Below, piece by piece: positions 42,460 through 50,959 of a stretch of 64,000 bases of DNA (its first letter is position 1; the number at the start of each line of letters is the position of its first letter). The notes beneath the pieces are model-generated. The model was given only the letters and a program-made list of their open reading frames with translations. It ran no database searches and had not been told where the DNA came from. The position numbers and the translations under genes are program-made. The DNA is from Propionibacteriaceae bacterium ZF39 (GTDB lineage Bacteria; Actinomycetota; Actinomycetes; Propionibacteriales; Propionibacteriaceae): positions 2,170,001 through 2,234,000 of the forward strand of contig CP154795.1 in the NCBI GenBank assembly GCA_039565995.1, given 5' to 3'.

Positions 42460-43410
42460 TCAGAGGTCGGGGTCACCGACAGAACGATGGTTTTCATTGG
42501 TATGCCGCGCCTTCCGGTCACCGAGCCGGGTCAATCCCCGCACGGTCCGGGACGCCCTGTCGCGGACGTCGAGCCCGGCCCGCGGCGGTTGCTTGCCGCG
42601 CGGAAGGAGCCGGCCCGCCAGCCCGAGAGCCCCGATGGTGAGGCCAAGCGCGAGGCCGAAGACCCGGCGCGCCAGCCAGGGCAGGGGAGTGGGACCCACC
42701 ACCGATCTGCCCGCCAGGACGGCCCGCACGATTCGCCGGGCGGCGGTCGTGCCGTCGAGCGAGGCGAGGGGGAGAGAGGCGGCGGGTGCAAACCACGCGT
42801 ACTCGGCCTCGGGGCGACCCGAGAATTGCGCATGGAGATGCGACCCCGTGCGCATCGGTGGTGGGCAGATCGCCGTGCAGGTCACGCCGGTGCCGGACAG
42901 TTCGGCCTGCAGGCCGTACGCCAGTCCGGCGGCCCCGAACTTCGCCATCGAATAGGGGATCAGGTGGGGAACACTGATGACGCCACCGATCGACGACATG
43001 ATCCCGATCCGACCGCGGCCGGCCGCGCGCATGCGCGGGACAATCGCCCACGCGAGATAGGCCGCACCCTTGGTCATCGTGTCGACGCACTCGTCGGTCA
43101 TGGCCGGCTCCACGGCATCCCAGGGACCGACCTGAATGATCCCCGCAACATGGAGTGCGACGTCGGGGGCCGTGCCGTCCGGGTAGGTCGCCGCCACCCA
43201 GGCCTCGACGGCGTGGGCATCACGGACATCGACCACCCGTGCCGTGACCGTGCCGCCTCGCCGACGCAGGTCGACTGCTGCTCGCTCGAGTTCCTCGGCG
43301 TCCCGCGCACAGATATGGACGGCGTACCCGAGACCCAGAAACTCCCGGGCCATCAACAATCCGAGACCGCGCGAACCTCCGGCGATCAGGACGCTTTGAT
43401 TTGTCGACAT
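42460..43410 (-). CDS. Short-chain dehydrogenase/reductase
   Basis: 316 residues. NAD(P) loop LIAGGSRGLGLLMA, LHVAGIIQVGPWD (NAG variant), catalytic Ser in IGIMSSIGG and YSMAKFG with Tyr and Lys. The ~80-residue C-terminal extension has a hydrophobic stretch (VFGLALGLTIGALGLAGRLL) that may anchor it to the membrane. Substrate unknown. Diverges from the DUF2231 gene. Confidence 0.85.
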   Translation of the reverse strand: MSTNQSVLIAGGSRGLGLLMAREFLGLGYAVHICARDAEELERAAVDLRRRGGTVTARVVDVRDAHAVEAWVAATYPDGTAPDVALHVAGIIQVGPWDAVEPAMTDECVDTMTKGAAYLAWAIVPRMRAAGRGRIGIMSSIGGVISVPHLIPYSMAKFGAAGLAYGLQAELSGTGVTCTAICPPPMRTGSHLHAQFSGRPEAEYAWFAPAASLPLASLDGTTAARRIVRAVLAGRSVVGPTPLPWLARRVFGLALGLTIGALGLAGRLLPRGKQPPRAGLDVRDRASRTVRGLTRLGDRKARHTNENHRSVGDPDL

Positions 43411-43518
43411 GGTGAAACGCTAGGTCAGGTGCTTTCGTGCATGCTCACCCTTCGGGGTGTGGCGGGGGAGACCGCCCGGCCGCAGACTGACGTTCCCGAC
43501 TATCCGCGAGGGGGAGCC

Positions 43519-44100
43519 ATGAAGCAGAAGACGACCGACAGCCCACTCAGCCGCCTGGTGCTCCGGCTCGAGCAGTCGGAGGGCCTGGATGCGGGCGTAC
43601 GCGCCACCCGGCCCCTGGTCGACGCTGCGACCGGTGACCCGAGGGTCCGGGACGCGCTGCAGGGACGATGGCTCGGCCATGCGCTGCACCCCTTGGTCGT
43701 CATGGCCCCCTTGGGGACATGGTTGAGCGCGACGCTCCTGGATCTCTCCGGGGTCGACCGGACCGGGAGGGCGGCTCGCTTCCTGACGGGCGTCGGCGTA
43801 CTCTCCGCCGGCTCGGCCGCCGCAACCGGCTGGGCGGAACTGGCCCACACCGGCCCGGCCGAGCGCCGCGTCGGCGTGGCGCACGCCATGACCAACGGTG
43901 GCGCGGTGATCCTCCAGGCGTGCTCGTGGTTCGCGCGCCGCAGGAATCGGCATGGCCTCGGTCGGGCTTGTTCGCTCGCCGGCTTGACGCTCGCCGGCGC
44001 CGCCGGGTTCCTGGGTGGACACCTGTCCGTGGCACGCGGCGTCGGAACCCGCGATCGCGCCTTTGCCCCACCTCTGGGGAGCCGCCGACCCAAGGGCTGA
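43519..44100 (+). CDS. DUF2231-type membrane protein
   Basis: 193 residues. After a soluble N-terminus comes GRWLGHALHPLVVMAPLGTWLSATLLDL, with the HALHP motif typical of DUF2231. Further helices include FLTGVGVLSAGSAAATGWAEL and GLTLAGAAGFLGGHLSVARG. Such proteins occur next to Rieske-type and heme genes in other genomes, but none is here. ATG 43519 has GGGGGAG upstream. Confidence 0.75.
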   Translation: MKQKTTDSPLSRLVLRLEQSEGLDAGVRATRPLVDAATGDPRVRDALQGRWLGHALHPLVVMAPLGTWLSATLLDLSGVDRTGRAARFLTGVGVLSAGSAAATGWAELAHTGPAERRVGVAHAMTNGGAVILQACSWFARRRNRHGLGRACSLAGLTLAGAAGFLGGHLSVARGVGTRDRAFAPPLGSRRPKG

Positions 44101-44102
44101 GG

Positions 44103-44921
44103 TCAGTCCTCGAGGAAGCCCCACCGGCGGAAGCCGCCCTCGGTGTTGAGCACCTGACCCGCGATCCACCGTCCCTCATCGGACGCCAGGAACGCCACCA
44201 GTCGCGCGACATCCTCCGGCTCGCCGAACCGGTGCAGGGGGAAGCGTCGTTTGAGCGAGGCCAGTTGCTCAGGCGGATAGAGCCCGGCGTCCTCGCCGAG
44301 ATAGCCCGTGTCGACGGGGCCCGGATTGATGACGTTGAGCAGGATGCCCTGATCGATCAGATCGTCGGACACCGAGGCGGCAACACCGGCCAGGGCTGCC
44401 CTGCTGGCGGCGTACGCAATCTCGTCCCGCATCGGCCCGAGGCCCTGACCGGAGGTGAACCACACGACGCGCCCGCCATCGCGACCATCGTGTTGCGCGG
44501 CGAACAGTTTCGTCAGCAGGATGGTCGACCGCGTGTTCACCGCATAGTGGCTGTCGATCATCGTCGCGGTCATCTCCCCGAGGGGGCCGTCCTCGCCCGA
44601 TTGGGCGTGGACGGCCAGGAGGATGTCGACATGACCGTACGCCCCAGCGGCCGCGTCCAGGACCCGCTGGGGGGCCTCGGGGTCGGCGAGGTCTGCGCCG
44701 AAGTGTTCAATCCGGCGGGCCGGATCGACCTCGCGCAGTCCCGCCAGCACCAGCTCGAGGTCGTCGGCTCCCCAGGGTTGGCGTTCGTCATGGGGCTGGT
44801 GATGGGTGACGAAGACATCGGCGCCCATGGCCAGCAGACGAGCGGCACAGGCGTACGCGATGCCCTGCCGCCGGGAAACGCCCGTGACGAGCGCCACCCG
44901 GCCGAGAAGCGGCAGGGTCAC
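44103..44921 (-). CDS. SDR-family oxidoreductase with atypical YxxxR motif
   Basis: 272 residues. Cofactor loop VTGVSRRQGIAYA, DILLAVHAQSGEDGP, VVWFTSGQGLGPM (catalytic Ser), then IAYAASRAALAG: the Tyr is kept but the catalytic Lys is Arg. The C-terminal NPGPVDTGYL and GRWIAGQVLNTEGGF are typical SDR. Activity may be altered. Overlaps the upstream RidA gene by 4 bp, suggesting a shared pathway. Confidence 0.85.
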   Translation of the reverse strand: MTLPLLGRVALVTGVSRRQGIAYACAARLLAMGADVFVTHHQPHDERQPWGADDLELVLAGLREVDPARRIEHFGADLADPEAPQRVLDAAAGAYGHVDILLAVHAQSGEDGPLGEMTATMIDSHYAVNTRSTILLTKLFAAQHDGRDGGRVVWFTSGQGLGPMRDEIAYAASRAALAGVAASVSDDLIDQGILLNVINPGPVDTGYLGEDAGLYPPEQLASLKRRFPLHRFGEPEDVARLVAFLASDEGRWIAGQVLNTEGGFRRWGFLED

Positions 44922-45370
44922 GCGGGCTTCACCTGGACGACCAGTTCGAGCTCCACGATGAAGCCCTTGGGCAGATGGCCGGCGCCGATAGCGGACCGCG
45001 CGTGCGAACCGATCTCCGAGCCGAACGCGTCGACGAGCAGGTCGGAGGCGCCGTTGAGCACACTCGGCGTGTCCTTGAAGTCGGGAGTGGCATTGATATA
45101 ACCGTTGAGCTTGACGATCTTCGCCACCCGGTCGAGTGACCCGAGGCCCTGCCTGACCTGGGCGAGGACGTTCAACACGCTGGCGCGCGCGGCGGCGTAT
45201 CCCTCCTCGATCGTCGCCGATTCGCCAATCCGCCCGACGTGCCCGTCCGCGCCCTGTCCGGAGGTGAACAGCAGGTCACCGACCTGCACATAGCCGCGAT
45301 AGTTGCCCGCCGCGGGCCGCAGGGCCGGCAGGGGATAGCCCAGTTCTTCCAGTCGAGCCTCAACGCTCAT
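44918..45370 (-). CDS. RidA-family (YjgF/UK114) protein
   Basis: 150 residues of the chorismate-mutase-like RidA fold: NYRGYVQVGDLLFTSGQGA, then LGSLDRVAKIVKLNGYINATPDF, ARSAIGAGHLPKGFIVELEL. RidA proteins deaminate reactive enamines made by PLP enzymes. The usual catalytic Arg appears in the SHARSAIGA segment. Co-transcribed with the SDR gene. Confidence 0.88.
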   Translation of the reverse strand: MSVEARLEELGYPLPALRPAAGNYRGYVQVGDLLFTSGQGADGHVGRIGESATIEEGYAAARASVLNVLAQVRQGLGSLDRVAKIVKLNGYINATPDFKDTPSVLNGASDLLVDAFGSEIGSHARSAIGAGHLPKGFIVELELVVQVKPA

Positions 45371-45608
45371 GTGTGACCTCCTTGTCCAGCGTCCACCCTA
45401 GGGGGCATACCCAATGAGCGAGGGATCAAACCCGGACAAACCGGGCTCATGAGACGCCCGAACGCCTGCGGCGATCGAGCAGCGAACCCGGCGATGCCTA
45501 CCATGCGGCCATGACGCCCCGCCCCCGCAAGCGCACCTGGCTACGCAGGGAGGGCCCGCGAGCGTGGGCACCTCGATACTGTCAGAGACCCGTGGCAGGG
45601 TGACGGGC

Positions 45609-46748
45609 ATGTCGACGCAGCCTTCGGATGTTCTTGATCTCCTCGACTCACTCGTGCGGATCGAGTCGGTGAATCCCCTTCTGGACCCGTCAGGATCGGG
45701 CGAGTCCGAGATTGCCTCGTTCGTCGCGGAGTGGGGGCGGCGGCACGGTCTTTCGGCGGAGTTGGTGGAGGGTACGCCCGGCCGCCCAAGCGTTCTGTTG
45801 CGTGGTGGGCGGAATGTCGGGGGTCGTCGGCTTGTGTTGTGCGGTCATCTCGACACCGTGGGGATAGGCGGCAACGCCGACGGGATCACGCCGCGCGTCG
45901 AGGGTGATCGGATGTACGCCCGTGGGGCCTATGACATGAAGGCCGGGCTGGCGGCCTGCCTCATCGCGGCGCGGGATGCGGTCGCGGCGGGCATCGACGG
46001 TGAGGTGATCGTCGCGGCGGCCGCGGACGAGGAGGCGTCGAGCATCGGGATCGAGGACCTTCTCGGACGGCTGGACACCGCGCGGATCGACGGCGCGGTG
46101 GTTTCCGAACCAACCGAACGCCAGATCGGGATCGCCCATCGCGGGTTCGCCTGGACCGAGGTGACCGTGACCGGTGTGGCTGCCCACGGTTCTCGGCCGC
46201 ATCTCGGTGCTGACGCCATCATGGCGGCGGGGCACGTGATCGTGGCGTTCGATGAGTTCGACCGGGAGCTCCGCACGAAACCCCACCGGTTTCTCGGCCC
46301 CGGCAACCTGCACGGCTCACTGATCGAGGGTGGGTCCGAGGGGTCCACGATCCCGGACCGGTGCGTGTTCTCGGTGGAGCGGCGGACGCTCCCGGGTGAA
46401 ACTCTCGAGCAGATTGAAGCCGACGTGGCTGGCGTACTCGAGCGGGCCCGGCCCAGCGACGAACGCATCACGGTCACCAGTCGCACCGTGGCCTTCCGCG
46501 AAGGGATGGAAACCCCGGAGGACGCATTGATCGTGCAGAAGATGCTCGCAGCGGCAGGGGAGGGGAGTGAGCTGGTTCCGCTGTCCTACTGGGCTGATTC
46601 GGCGCTGTTGTCGACGGCCGGGATTCCGACCGTGCTCTTTGGGCCCGAAGGCGAGGGTGCGCACGCCGATGTCGAATGGGTCAGCCTGTCCGGAACGGTC
46701 ACGGCCGCGGAGGTCCTGACTCGCCTGACGATGGATTTCTGCGGCTGA
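45609..46748 (+). CDS. M20-family metallopeptidase/deacylase
   Basis: 379 residues. Zinc-binding motifs: LCGHLDTVG, GAYDMKAGLAA, AADEEASSIG and SEPTER, plus a dimerisation lid around GVAAHGSRPHLGADAI. Resembles acetylornithine deacetylase/succinyl-diaminopimelate desuccinylase relatives; the exact substrate is not readable. The start at ATG 45609 is preferred over 45564. The 238 bp before it contain no convincing gene. Confidence 0.85.
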   Translation: MSTQPSDVLDLLDSLVRIESVNPLLDPSGSGESEIASFVAEWGRRHGLSAELVEGTPGRPSVLLRGGRNVGGRRLVLCGHLDTVGIGGNADGITPRVEGDRMYARGAYDMKAGLAACLIAARDAVAAGIDGEVIVAAAADEEASSIGIEDLLGRLDTARIDGAVVSEPTERQIGIAHRGFAWTEVTVTGVAAHGSRPHLGADAIMAAGHVIVAFDEFDRELRTKPHRFLGPGNLHGSLIEGGSEGSTIPDRCVFSVERRTLPGETLEQIEADVAGVLERARPSDERITVTSRTVAFREGMETPEDALIVQKMLAAAGEGSELVPLSYWADSALLSTAGIPTVLFGPEGEGAHADVEWVSLSGTVTAAEVLTRLTMDFCG

Positions 46749-46866
46749 CGCGAGGCATTCGTTGGCGCTTGTCAACGTCGTAGCTGAATCTGTGGAAGGA
46801 GTCTTTGGCTATCCACAGAAGGCCCCGAGCTGACTCGCTTCGGCCGTCCCTGCGCATGGTCCGAGC

Positions 46867-47436
46867 ATGACTCGCAAACGCCTCCCTGTTTTCGACCAAC
46901 GCGACGATCGCGACGAGTTGCTCGCTGAGATTCTCCGCTGCGGTCGACCTCACCGGGGCCTCACGCTCATCGCCCACTTGCATCTGGAGACCCTTGAAGT
47001 GCTCGGTGTACGCCGCGTTCGCACGCCCGAGCCACCGCCCGAGGATGCTGTCGTCAACTATCCGCTTGCGAAGTCCATGAGCCCGATTCTGCGGGACATT
47101 GCGACCGACATGGTTCGAGGACGGGACTGGCTGGGGGAGGACAAGGGCTGGCGTCCTCCCAACACCGAACTGATCACCATCGTCTGCAGGGACGGAGATC
47201 CGGTGATCACCCACGCCGAGACGCAGTACTTCTGGGGCTGGCGTTATGCCAATCACTGCACGATGGCTTTCGACTCCGACGTGTACGCCATGACGCCCTC
47301 CGGTTGGGCCGGCTTGATCGGTGGCACTGGGTCGACGCCGATCCTCGGGCGGGACGACCCTGGACCGGTCGATGACGCTCTCATCTTTCCGCCCCTTCGG
47401 GAAGACCTCATGTACCCCGATGACGAATTCTTCTAA
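46867..47436 (+). CDS. Hypothetical protein
   Basis: 189 residues that I do not recognise. Visible features: a charged N-terminus, VVNYPLAKSMSPILRDIATDM, TELITIVCRDGDPVITHAETQYFWGWRYANHC, and an acidic C-terminus (EDLMYPDDEFF). No signal peptide, helix or HTH. The gene opens the accessory segment and ends just before the toxin-antitoxin promoter. An inverted repeat TCTGTGGA/TCCACAGA (46789/46812) lies upstream. Confidence 0.55.
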   Translation: MTRKRLPVFDQRDDRDELLAEILRCGRPHRGLTLIAHLHLETLEVLGVRRVRTPEPPPEDAVVNYPLAKSMSPILRDIATDMVRGRDWLGEDKGWRPPNTELITIVCRDGDPVITHAETQYFWGWRYANHCTMAFDSDVYAMTPSGWAGLIGGTGSTPILGRDDPGPVDDALIFPPLREDLMYPDDEFF

Positions 47437-47468
47437 AATGGCTATAATTGAAATAAGCAAAATAGCCA
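47420..47468 (+). promoter_or_regulatory. Promoter/operator of the first VapBC-type pair
   Basis: ATGACG (47420), a 17-bp spacer and a perfect TATAAT (47443) form a strong promoter. TGGCTAT (47439-47445) and ATAGCCA (47462-47468) are inverted repeats overlapping the -10, as expected for antitoxin autorepression. The segment is unusually AT-rich for this genome. Confidence 0.7.
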
Positions 47469-47479
47469 CAGGGGGATCC

Positions 47480-47734
47480 GTGGAAGTTGGCGTACGCGAG
47501 CTGAGAGATCACCTGAGCCGCCACTTGGCCTCTGTGCGCGAGGGCCACACAATCACCATCACGGACCATGGTCGCCCGATTGCGAGGATCATGCCTGTGG
47601 ACGCTCCTACCAAACTGGAGGAGTGGATCGCGCAAGGCCTCGTCACCCCCGCCGAGCAGCGCCGAGGCCCCCTCCCGGACCCTGTCGAATCCTCGGAGAC
47701 TGTCAGCGACTTGGTGGGGGAGCAACGCCGTTGA
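47480..47734 (+). CDS. Phd/YefM-type antitoxin
   Basis: 84 residues: VEVGVRELRDHLSRHLASVREGHTITITDHGRPIARIMPV is the Phd/YefM DNA-binding fold, followed by a disordered toxin-binding tail. The start is GTG 47480 with AGGGGGAT upstream; an ATG at 47438 lies within the operator and is unlikely. Its stop overlaps the toxin start. Confidence 0.85.
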   Translation: MEVGVRELRDHLSRHLASVREGHTITITDHGRPIARIMPVDAPTKLEEWIAQGLVTPAEQRRGPLPDPVESSETVSDLVGEQRR

Positions 47735-48162
47735 TTGTGTATTTCGACACGTCGGCCATCGTCCCCCTGCTCGTTCAGGAGCCGACCACCGAGACTTGCC
47801 GCCGGGCCTGGACCGACGCCGATCGAGTGTTGACCAGCCGAATCGCCTTTGTCGAAGTAGCTGCCGCCTTGGCCATGGCTGAGCGACAGCAACGCCTCGA
47901 CGCAACCGGCCACGACAAGGCGCTGTCCGACTTCAAGTCGCTGTGGGGGAGCTTCGACGTCGTCGAGATTTCTGCGAGCCTGGCCCGGAGCGCAGCCGGG
48001 ATGGCTCGAGATCTGGCGCTGCGCGGTTATGACGCAGTCCACTGCGCAGCCGCCGCGGGCCTGGCCACGACGGAAGGGTTTGTTGCGGCGGCCAACGATG
48101 CGCGGCTCAACGCAGCCTGGCACGAGCTCGGGGTCGCCATCCTGACGGGCGATCGACTATGA
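47731..48162 (+). CDS. vapC: VapC-family PIN-domain toxin
   Basis: 143-residue ribonuclease toxin. PIN acidic residues: VYFDTSAIVPLL, FVEVAAALA, YDAVHCAAA and AANDARLNAAW. VapC toxins cut specific RNAs, often tRNA or 23S rRNA. The start is TTG 47731 (TTGA overlap with the antitoxin stop). GTG 47737 is an alternative. Confidence 0.85.
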   Translation: MIVYFDTSAIVPLLVQEPTTETCRRAWTDADRVLTSRIAFVEVAAALAMAERQQRLDATGHDKALSDFKSLWGSFDVVEISASLARSAAGMARDLALRGYDAVHCAAAAGLATTEGFVAAANDARLNAAWHELGVAILTGDRL

Positions 48163-48190
48163 CGAGCCGCCAGCCAGGCCAAGCGTCACG

Positions 48191-48780
48191 TTATGTCACT
48201 TCAGTCGGCTCATGATCCTGCCCAAGGTCCCAGATCCGCGGCTCGTGACCATCCGCCGAGGAGGGTCGCTGACCGATGCCGACCATCACCTGTTGGCCCT
48301 GTGGGCCGCAGGATGCGCTGAGCATGTCCTGCATCACTTCGAGGCAGTCCGACCCGACGACCCGCGTCCGCGTCATGCGCTCGAGGCGATCCGCGCCTGG
48401 ACGCGTGGCGAGCTCCGGATGATGCAGACCCGAGCGGCAGGCGGCCACGCAATGGCAGCCGCCAGGGACCTGACAGGGGCTGCGCGTCATGCTGCGTACG
48501 CGGCCGGCCAAGCCGCGGTCGTAGCGCACGTTGCCGCACACGACCTGGGCGCTGCGGCGTACGCGATCAAAGCGGCGCGAGCCGCAGCATCGCCGACAGA
48601 AGCGATCGCCGCAGGCCGACGCGAATGCGCATGGCAGCGGCAGCAGCTTCCCGATGCGATTCGCGAACTCGTCCTCGATGACCAACAGAAGCGGAACAGC
48701 ATCTGTTGGGGCGTCTTTGAGAGCTGAGCGCGACCGCACTGGTTCAGCGCTGGTCCGATAAGCGACATTATGTCACTTCA
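48191..48780. repeat. 13-bp direct repeats flanking the immunity-like gene
   Basis: TTATGTCACTTCA occurs at 48191-48203 and again at 48768-48780, 21 bp before the start and 41 bp after the stop of the gene between them. It is AT-rich in a GC-rich genome, so chance duplication is unlikely. They may mark a cassette boundary, recombination sites or a shared regulator site. Confidence 0.6.
48212..48727 (+). CDS. Imm-5-like putative immunity protein
   Basis: 171 residues, mostly helical and Ala/His-rich: DHHLLALWAAGCAEHVLHHFE, DDPRPRHALEAIRAWTRGEL, then repeated AAARDL / AAYAAGQAAVVAHVAAH / GAAAYAIKAARAAA segments and a WQRQQLPDAIREL tail. This matches my memory of a family labelled 'putative immunity protein', often lying near toxin or TA genes. 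No toxin partner is adjacent, so function stays open. Confidence 0.6.
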   Translation: MILPKVPDPRLVTIRRGGSLTDADHHLLALWAAGCAEHVLHHFEAVRPDDPRPRHALEAIRAWTRGELRMMQTRAAGGHAMAAARDLTGAARHAAYAAGQAAVVAHVAAHDLGAAAYAIKAARAAASPTEAIAAGRRECAWQRQQLPDAIRELVLDDQQKRNSICWGVFES

Positions 48781-48880
48781 AAGCAGGGCGGCGTCCAGAT
48801 CGGTTGCGATCGATCCCCGTCCCTCTCCTCCGCACTGCGCGCACGCTCCCCACACCTGGCACGCCGACTCGAATCCGACT

Positions 48881-48949
48881 TCGTGCCATTGGCACGACGC
48901 CCCACGCGACACCGGCGTGGCGCCCGAGACTTCGTGCCATCTGGCACGA
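48881..48949. repeat. Two copies of a TCGTGCCA/TGGCACGA palindrome
   Basis: TCGTGCCA-T-TGGCACGA (48881-48897) and TCGTGCCA-TC-TGGCACGA (48932-48949) are near-identical palindromes 51 bp apart, with a half-site CTGGCACG at 48856. They fill the middle of the 353-bp gap 48728-49080, in which I see no gene. They look like paired binding sites. Confidence 0.65.
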
Positions 48950-49038
48950 CCTGGGCCGCTCACGAGCGTGCCGCCTTCTCGACGTGCGCGTGCGCCCACC
49001 TTGGCCAATCGCCGGCCGGTGCGATCCTGAATGCATGA

Positions 49039-49074
49039 TTGACAGCAAAGCATCAAATTGGATGATGCTACGAT
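49039..49074 (+). promoter_or_regulatory. Promoter/operator of the second VapBC pair
   Basis: AGCATCA-AATTGGA-TGATGCT (49049-49069) is a 7-bp inverted repeat, preceded by TTGACA (49039) and followed by TACGAT (49069-49074). TACGAT sits seven bases before the ATG, and there is no ribosome site, so a leaderless transcript is possible. The -35 assignment is uncertain. Confidence 0.55.
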
Positions 49075-49080
49075 TGCTCC

Positions 49081-49341
49081 ATGCGTACCACTGTCACGCT
49101 GGATCCCGACACGGAGTCGCTCGTTCGCCGCCTGATGAAGGAACGCGGGATCTCCTTCAAGCAGGCCCTCAACGACGCCATTCGGGCAGGTGACCCGGGG
49201 CGTCCACGACCGGGAGCCGACGGGCCGCACACGGTCGTACGCAACCTCGGCACACCGACCGTCAACCTCGACCGCGCTCTCCAGCTGGCTGCCGAAATGG
49301 AGGACGAGGAGATCGTCCGCCGGATGCGTGTCGGCAAGTGA
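49081..49341 (+). CDS. vapB: VapB-type ribbon-helix-helix antitoxin
   Basis: 86 residues: MRTTVTLDPDTESLVRRLMKERGISFKQALNDAIRAG is a ribbon-helix-helix DNA-binding domain, and the tail after residue 45 is the toxin-binding segment (NLDRALQLAAEMEDEEIVRRM). It overlaps the toxin start (GTGA). Confidence 0.85.
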   Translation: MRTTVTLDPDTESLVRRLMKERGISFKQALNDAIRAGDPGRPRPGADGPHTVVRNLGTPTVNLDRALQLAAEMEDEEIVRRMRVGK

Positions 49342-49763
49342 AGGTCGTCGACGCAAACGTTCTGCTGTACGCAGTCAATGCTGATGCCCAGCACCACAAG
49401 GCGTCCGTCGACTGGCTGGACCGGTCCCTGTCGGGCGCCGACACCGTGGGCTTCGCATGGCTGGCTCTCACGGCATTCATCCGGATCTCCACCAAGATCA
49501 GCCTCTTTCCCAATCCCCTGACCACTCAGGAAGCCGTTGATCAGGTTCGGCAGTGGCTGGCAGCACCCGCAGCTCGCGTGGTGGAACCCTCCCCCGCACA
49601 CGCCGTGGTTCTGGGACACCTGCTGAATCAAGTCGGCACGGGAGGCAACCTGGTCAGCGACGCACACCTTGCGGCGATCGCGCTGGAGCAACGCGCCACC
49701 ATCATCTCCTTCGACTCCGATTTTGGCCGATTCGAAGGAGTCGACTGGTCGCCGCCGGCTTAG
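49338..49763 (+). CDS. vapC: VapC-family PIN-domain toxin (second)
   Basis: 141 residues. PIN residues: VVDANVLLYAVN, AWLALTAFIRIST, GNLVSDAHLAAIA and ISFDSDFGRF. The pattern is that of actinobacterial VapC ribonucleases with an N-terminal DANVLLYA. Starts at GTG 49338, coupled to vapB. Confidence 0.87.
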   Translation: MKVVDANVLLYAVNADAQHHKASVDWLDRSLSGADTVGFAWLALTAFIRISTKISLFPNPLTTQEAVDQVRQWLAAPAARVVEPSPAHAVVLGHLLNQVGTGGNLVSDAHLAAIALEQRATIISFDSDFGRFEGVDWSPPA

Positions 49764-49802
49764 TCGCGAGCTCTCGCCGAACGGCAGTCATTCGCACGAC
49801 CG

Positions 49803-50435
49803 TCAGGAGGCACCGCTCACACGCTCGGTGAGCAGGCTGACCCCCAAGCCACTGAGCTCCTTCAGCGCATCCGGCCGACCTGCGAGGGCAACCATGAGAG
49901 CTTCGCCCGGTCCGGTGACTTCAGGGCCCTTTCCGTGAGCCCAGCCGAGATCAGTAGCCACCAGTCTGAGGTTCCGCGCATTTGCCGGCGCCGGGAGCGC
50001 CCGGGCGTACGGGAGAAAATTCAACACGGCGACCAATCGATCCTCCGGGACAGTCCGCGGGTGACCGAGCGCCCTGCGAATGTCCTGGTGGTGAATCATG
50101 GCGTCGGTCAGTGCGATGGCGCTGCCGAACAGGGTGGTGAACCCACGAGGCACGGCATGAGCCCGAAGCCGAGCGACCAGCTCTCCCCTGCCGAGCCGAC
50201 CCGCACGTTCGAGCAGTTCTTCGTTGCAGCGCGTCAGTGAAAACGTCGACCGAACCATCAGACCCAGCACGGCTCGCCAGCTGAGTTCGTCGTACGCCGG
50301 AACGTGCCCGACCACGTCGCGTACCGTCCACTCCGTGCACAGCGTGGGCCGCTCCCATTCCAGAGCGGAGAGGCCCTCGACATAGTCGGCCAGATCGCGC
50401 CGTTCGTCAGCGGCCAAGCCCTTGAGGTCCGTCAC
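49803..50435 (-). CDS. Maleylpyruvate isomerase-like (TIGR03083) protein
   Basis: 210 residues of the DinB/MDMPI four-helix type: GLSALEWERPTLCTEWTVRDVVGHV with the metal-ligand His near the end, and a second HHQDIRRALG segment. Such proteins are mycothiol-dependent or of unknown activity. The start is GTG 50435, overlapping the upstream gene by 4 bp; a longer frame upstream is rejected for that reason. Confidence 0.78.
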   Translation of the reverse strand: MTDLKGLAADERRDLADYVEGLSALEWERPTLCTEWTVRDVVGHVPAYDELSWRAVLGLMVRSTFSLTRCNEELLERAGRLGRGELVARLRAHAVPRGFTTLFGSAIALTDAMIHHQDIRRALGHPRTVPEDRLVAVLNFLPYARALPAPANARNLRLVATDLGWAHGKGPEVTGPGEALMVALAGRPDALKELSGLGVSLLTERVSGAS

Positions 50436-50959
50436 GAGGGCTCGATCAGCTTCCCGCTCTTGGCCACCTCGGGGTCGGTGCACGACGACAGGTCGAAGCA
50501 GCACGGCCGACGCTTGCCGTCACGGAGCTTGGAGATGCTCACTTCCACGCGACGCTCACGGGTCTCCGGGTTCTTGGTCGCCTTCACCCACCGCACCCAT
50601 TCCCACCGGGCCATCGGTGTGAGGCTGTCCCAGGTGTCGTCGAGATCCGCGGCATCGTCCAGAGCCGAACCCAGATCACCCGGCACCTCGGGCTCCGGCC
50701 AGGCCTTGGTCGGAGTCAACTCCCCCGCCACTGCTACCCCCTCGGACAGCGACAGAGCGTCCTGCAACGCTGCGTCCACAGCGATCCAGTGCCCTTTCCG
50801 CCCGTCGGGCTCGAGCACAGTCCGGAACAAGTGCCCATTCAGTTCGGCATCGACGGCCACCTGGCCTCGAGACGGCAACGCAGCGCTGGCGTCTCCCGGC
50901 AGCCGGACGATCAAGCGGTCGCCGATCTGTTGGACCTGCGCCTCGAAGGTGATGCTCAT
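50432..50959 (-). CDS. YdeI/OmpD-associated, DUF1905-type protein
   Basis: 175 residues. The N-terminal half is a DUF1905 beta-barrel (GDRLIVRLPGDASAALPSRGQVAVDAELNGH). The C-terminal half has the YdeI-type WDSLTPMARWEWVRWVKATKNPETRERR helical domain ending in Cys-rich RRPCCFDLSSC. Related proteins protect against bacteriocins or peptides in E. coli; the role here is unknown. Confidence 0.78.
   Translation of the reverse strand: MSITFEAQVQQIGDRLIVRLPGDASAALPSRGQVAVDAELNGHLFRTVLEPDGRKGHWIAVDAALQDALSLSEGVAVAGELTPTKAWPEPEVPGDLGSALDDAADLDDTWDSLTPMARWEWVRWVKATKNPETRERRVEVSISKLRDGKRRPCCFDLSSCTDPEVAKSGKLIEPS

Noticed and set aside
42406-43518. Upstream in-frame extension of the DUF2231 gene
   Set aside because: It is antisense to the SDR gene; a ribosome site precedes ATG 43519.
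45510-45602. 30-codon ORF starting MTPRPRKRTW upstream of the M20 gene
   Set aside because: Short, no ribosome site, no conserved pattern recognised; overlaps the probable promoter of the peptidase gene.
48770-49030. 86-codon open frame in the 48.7-49.1 kb gap
   Set aside because: Its translation is rich in R, P, S, H without a fold, it spans palindromes, and it has no ribosome site.
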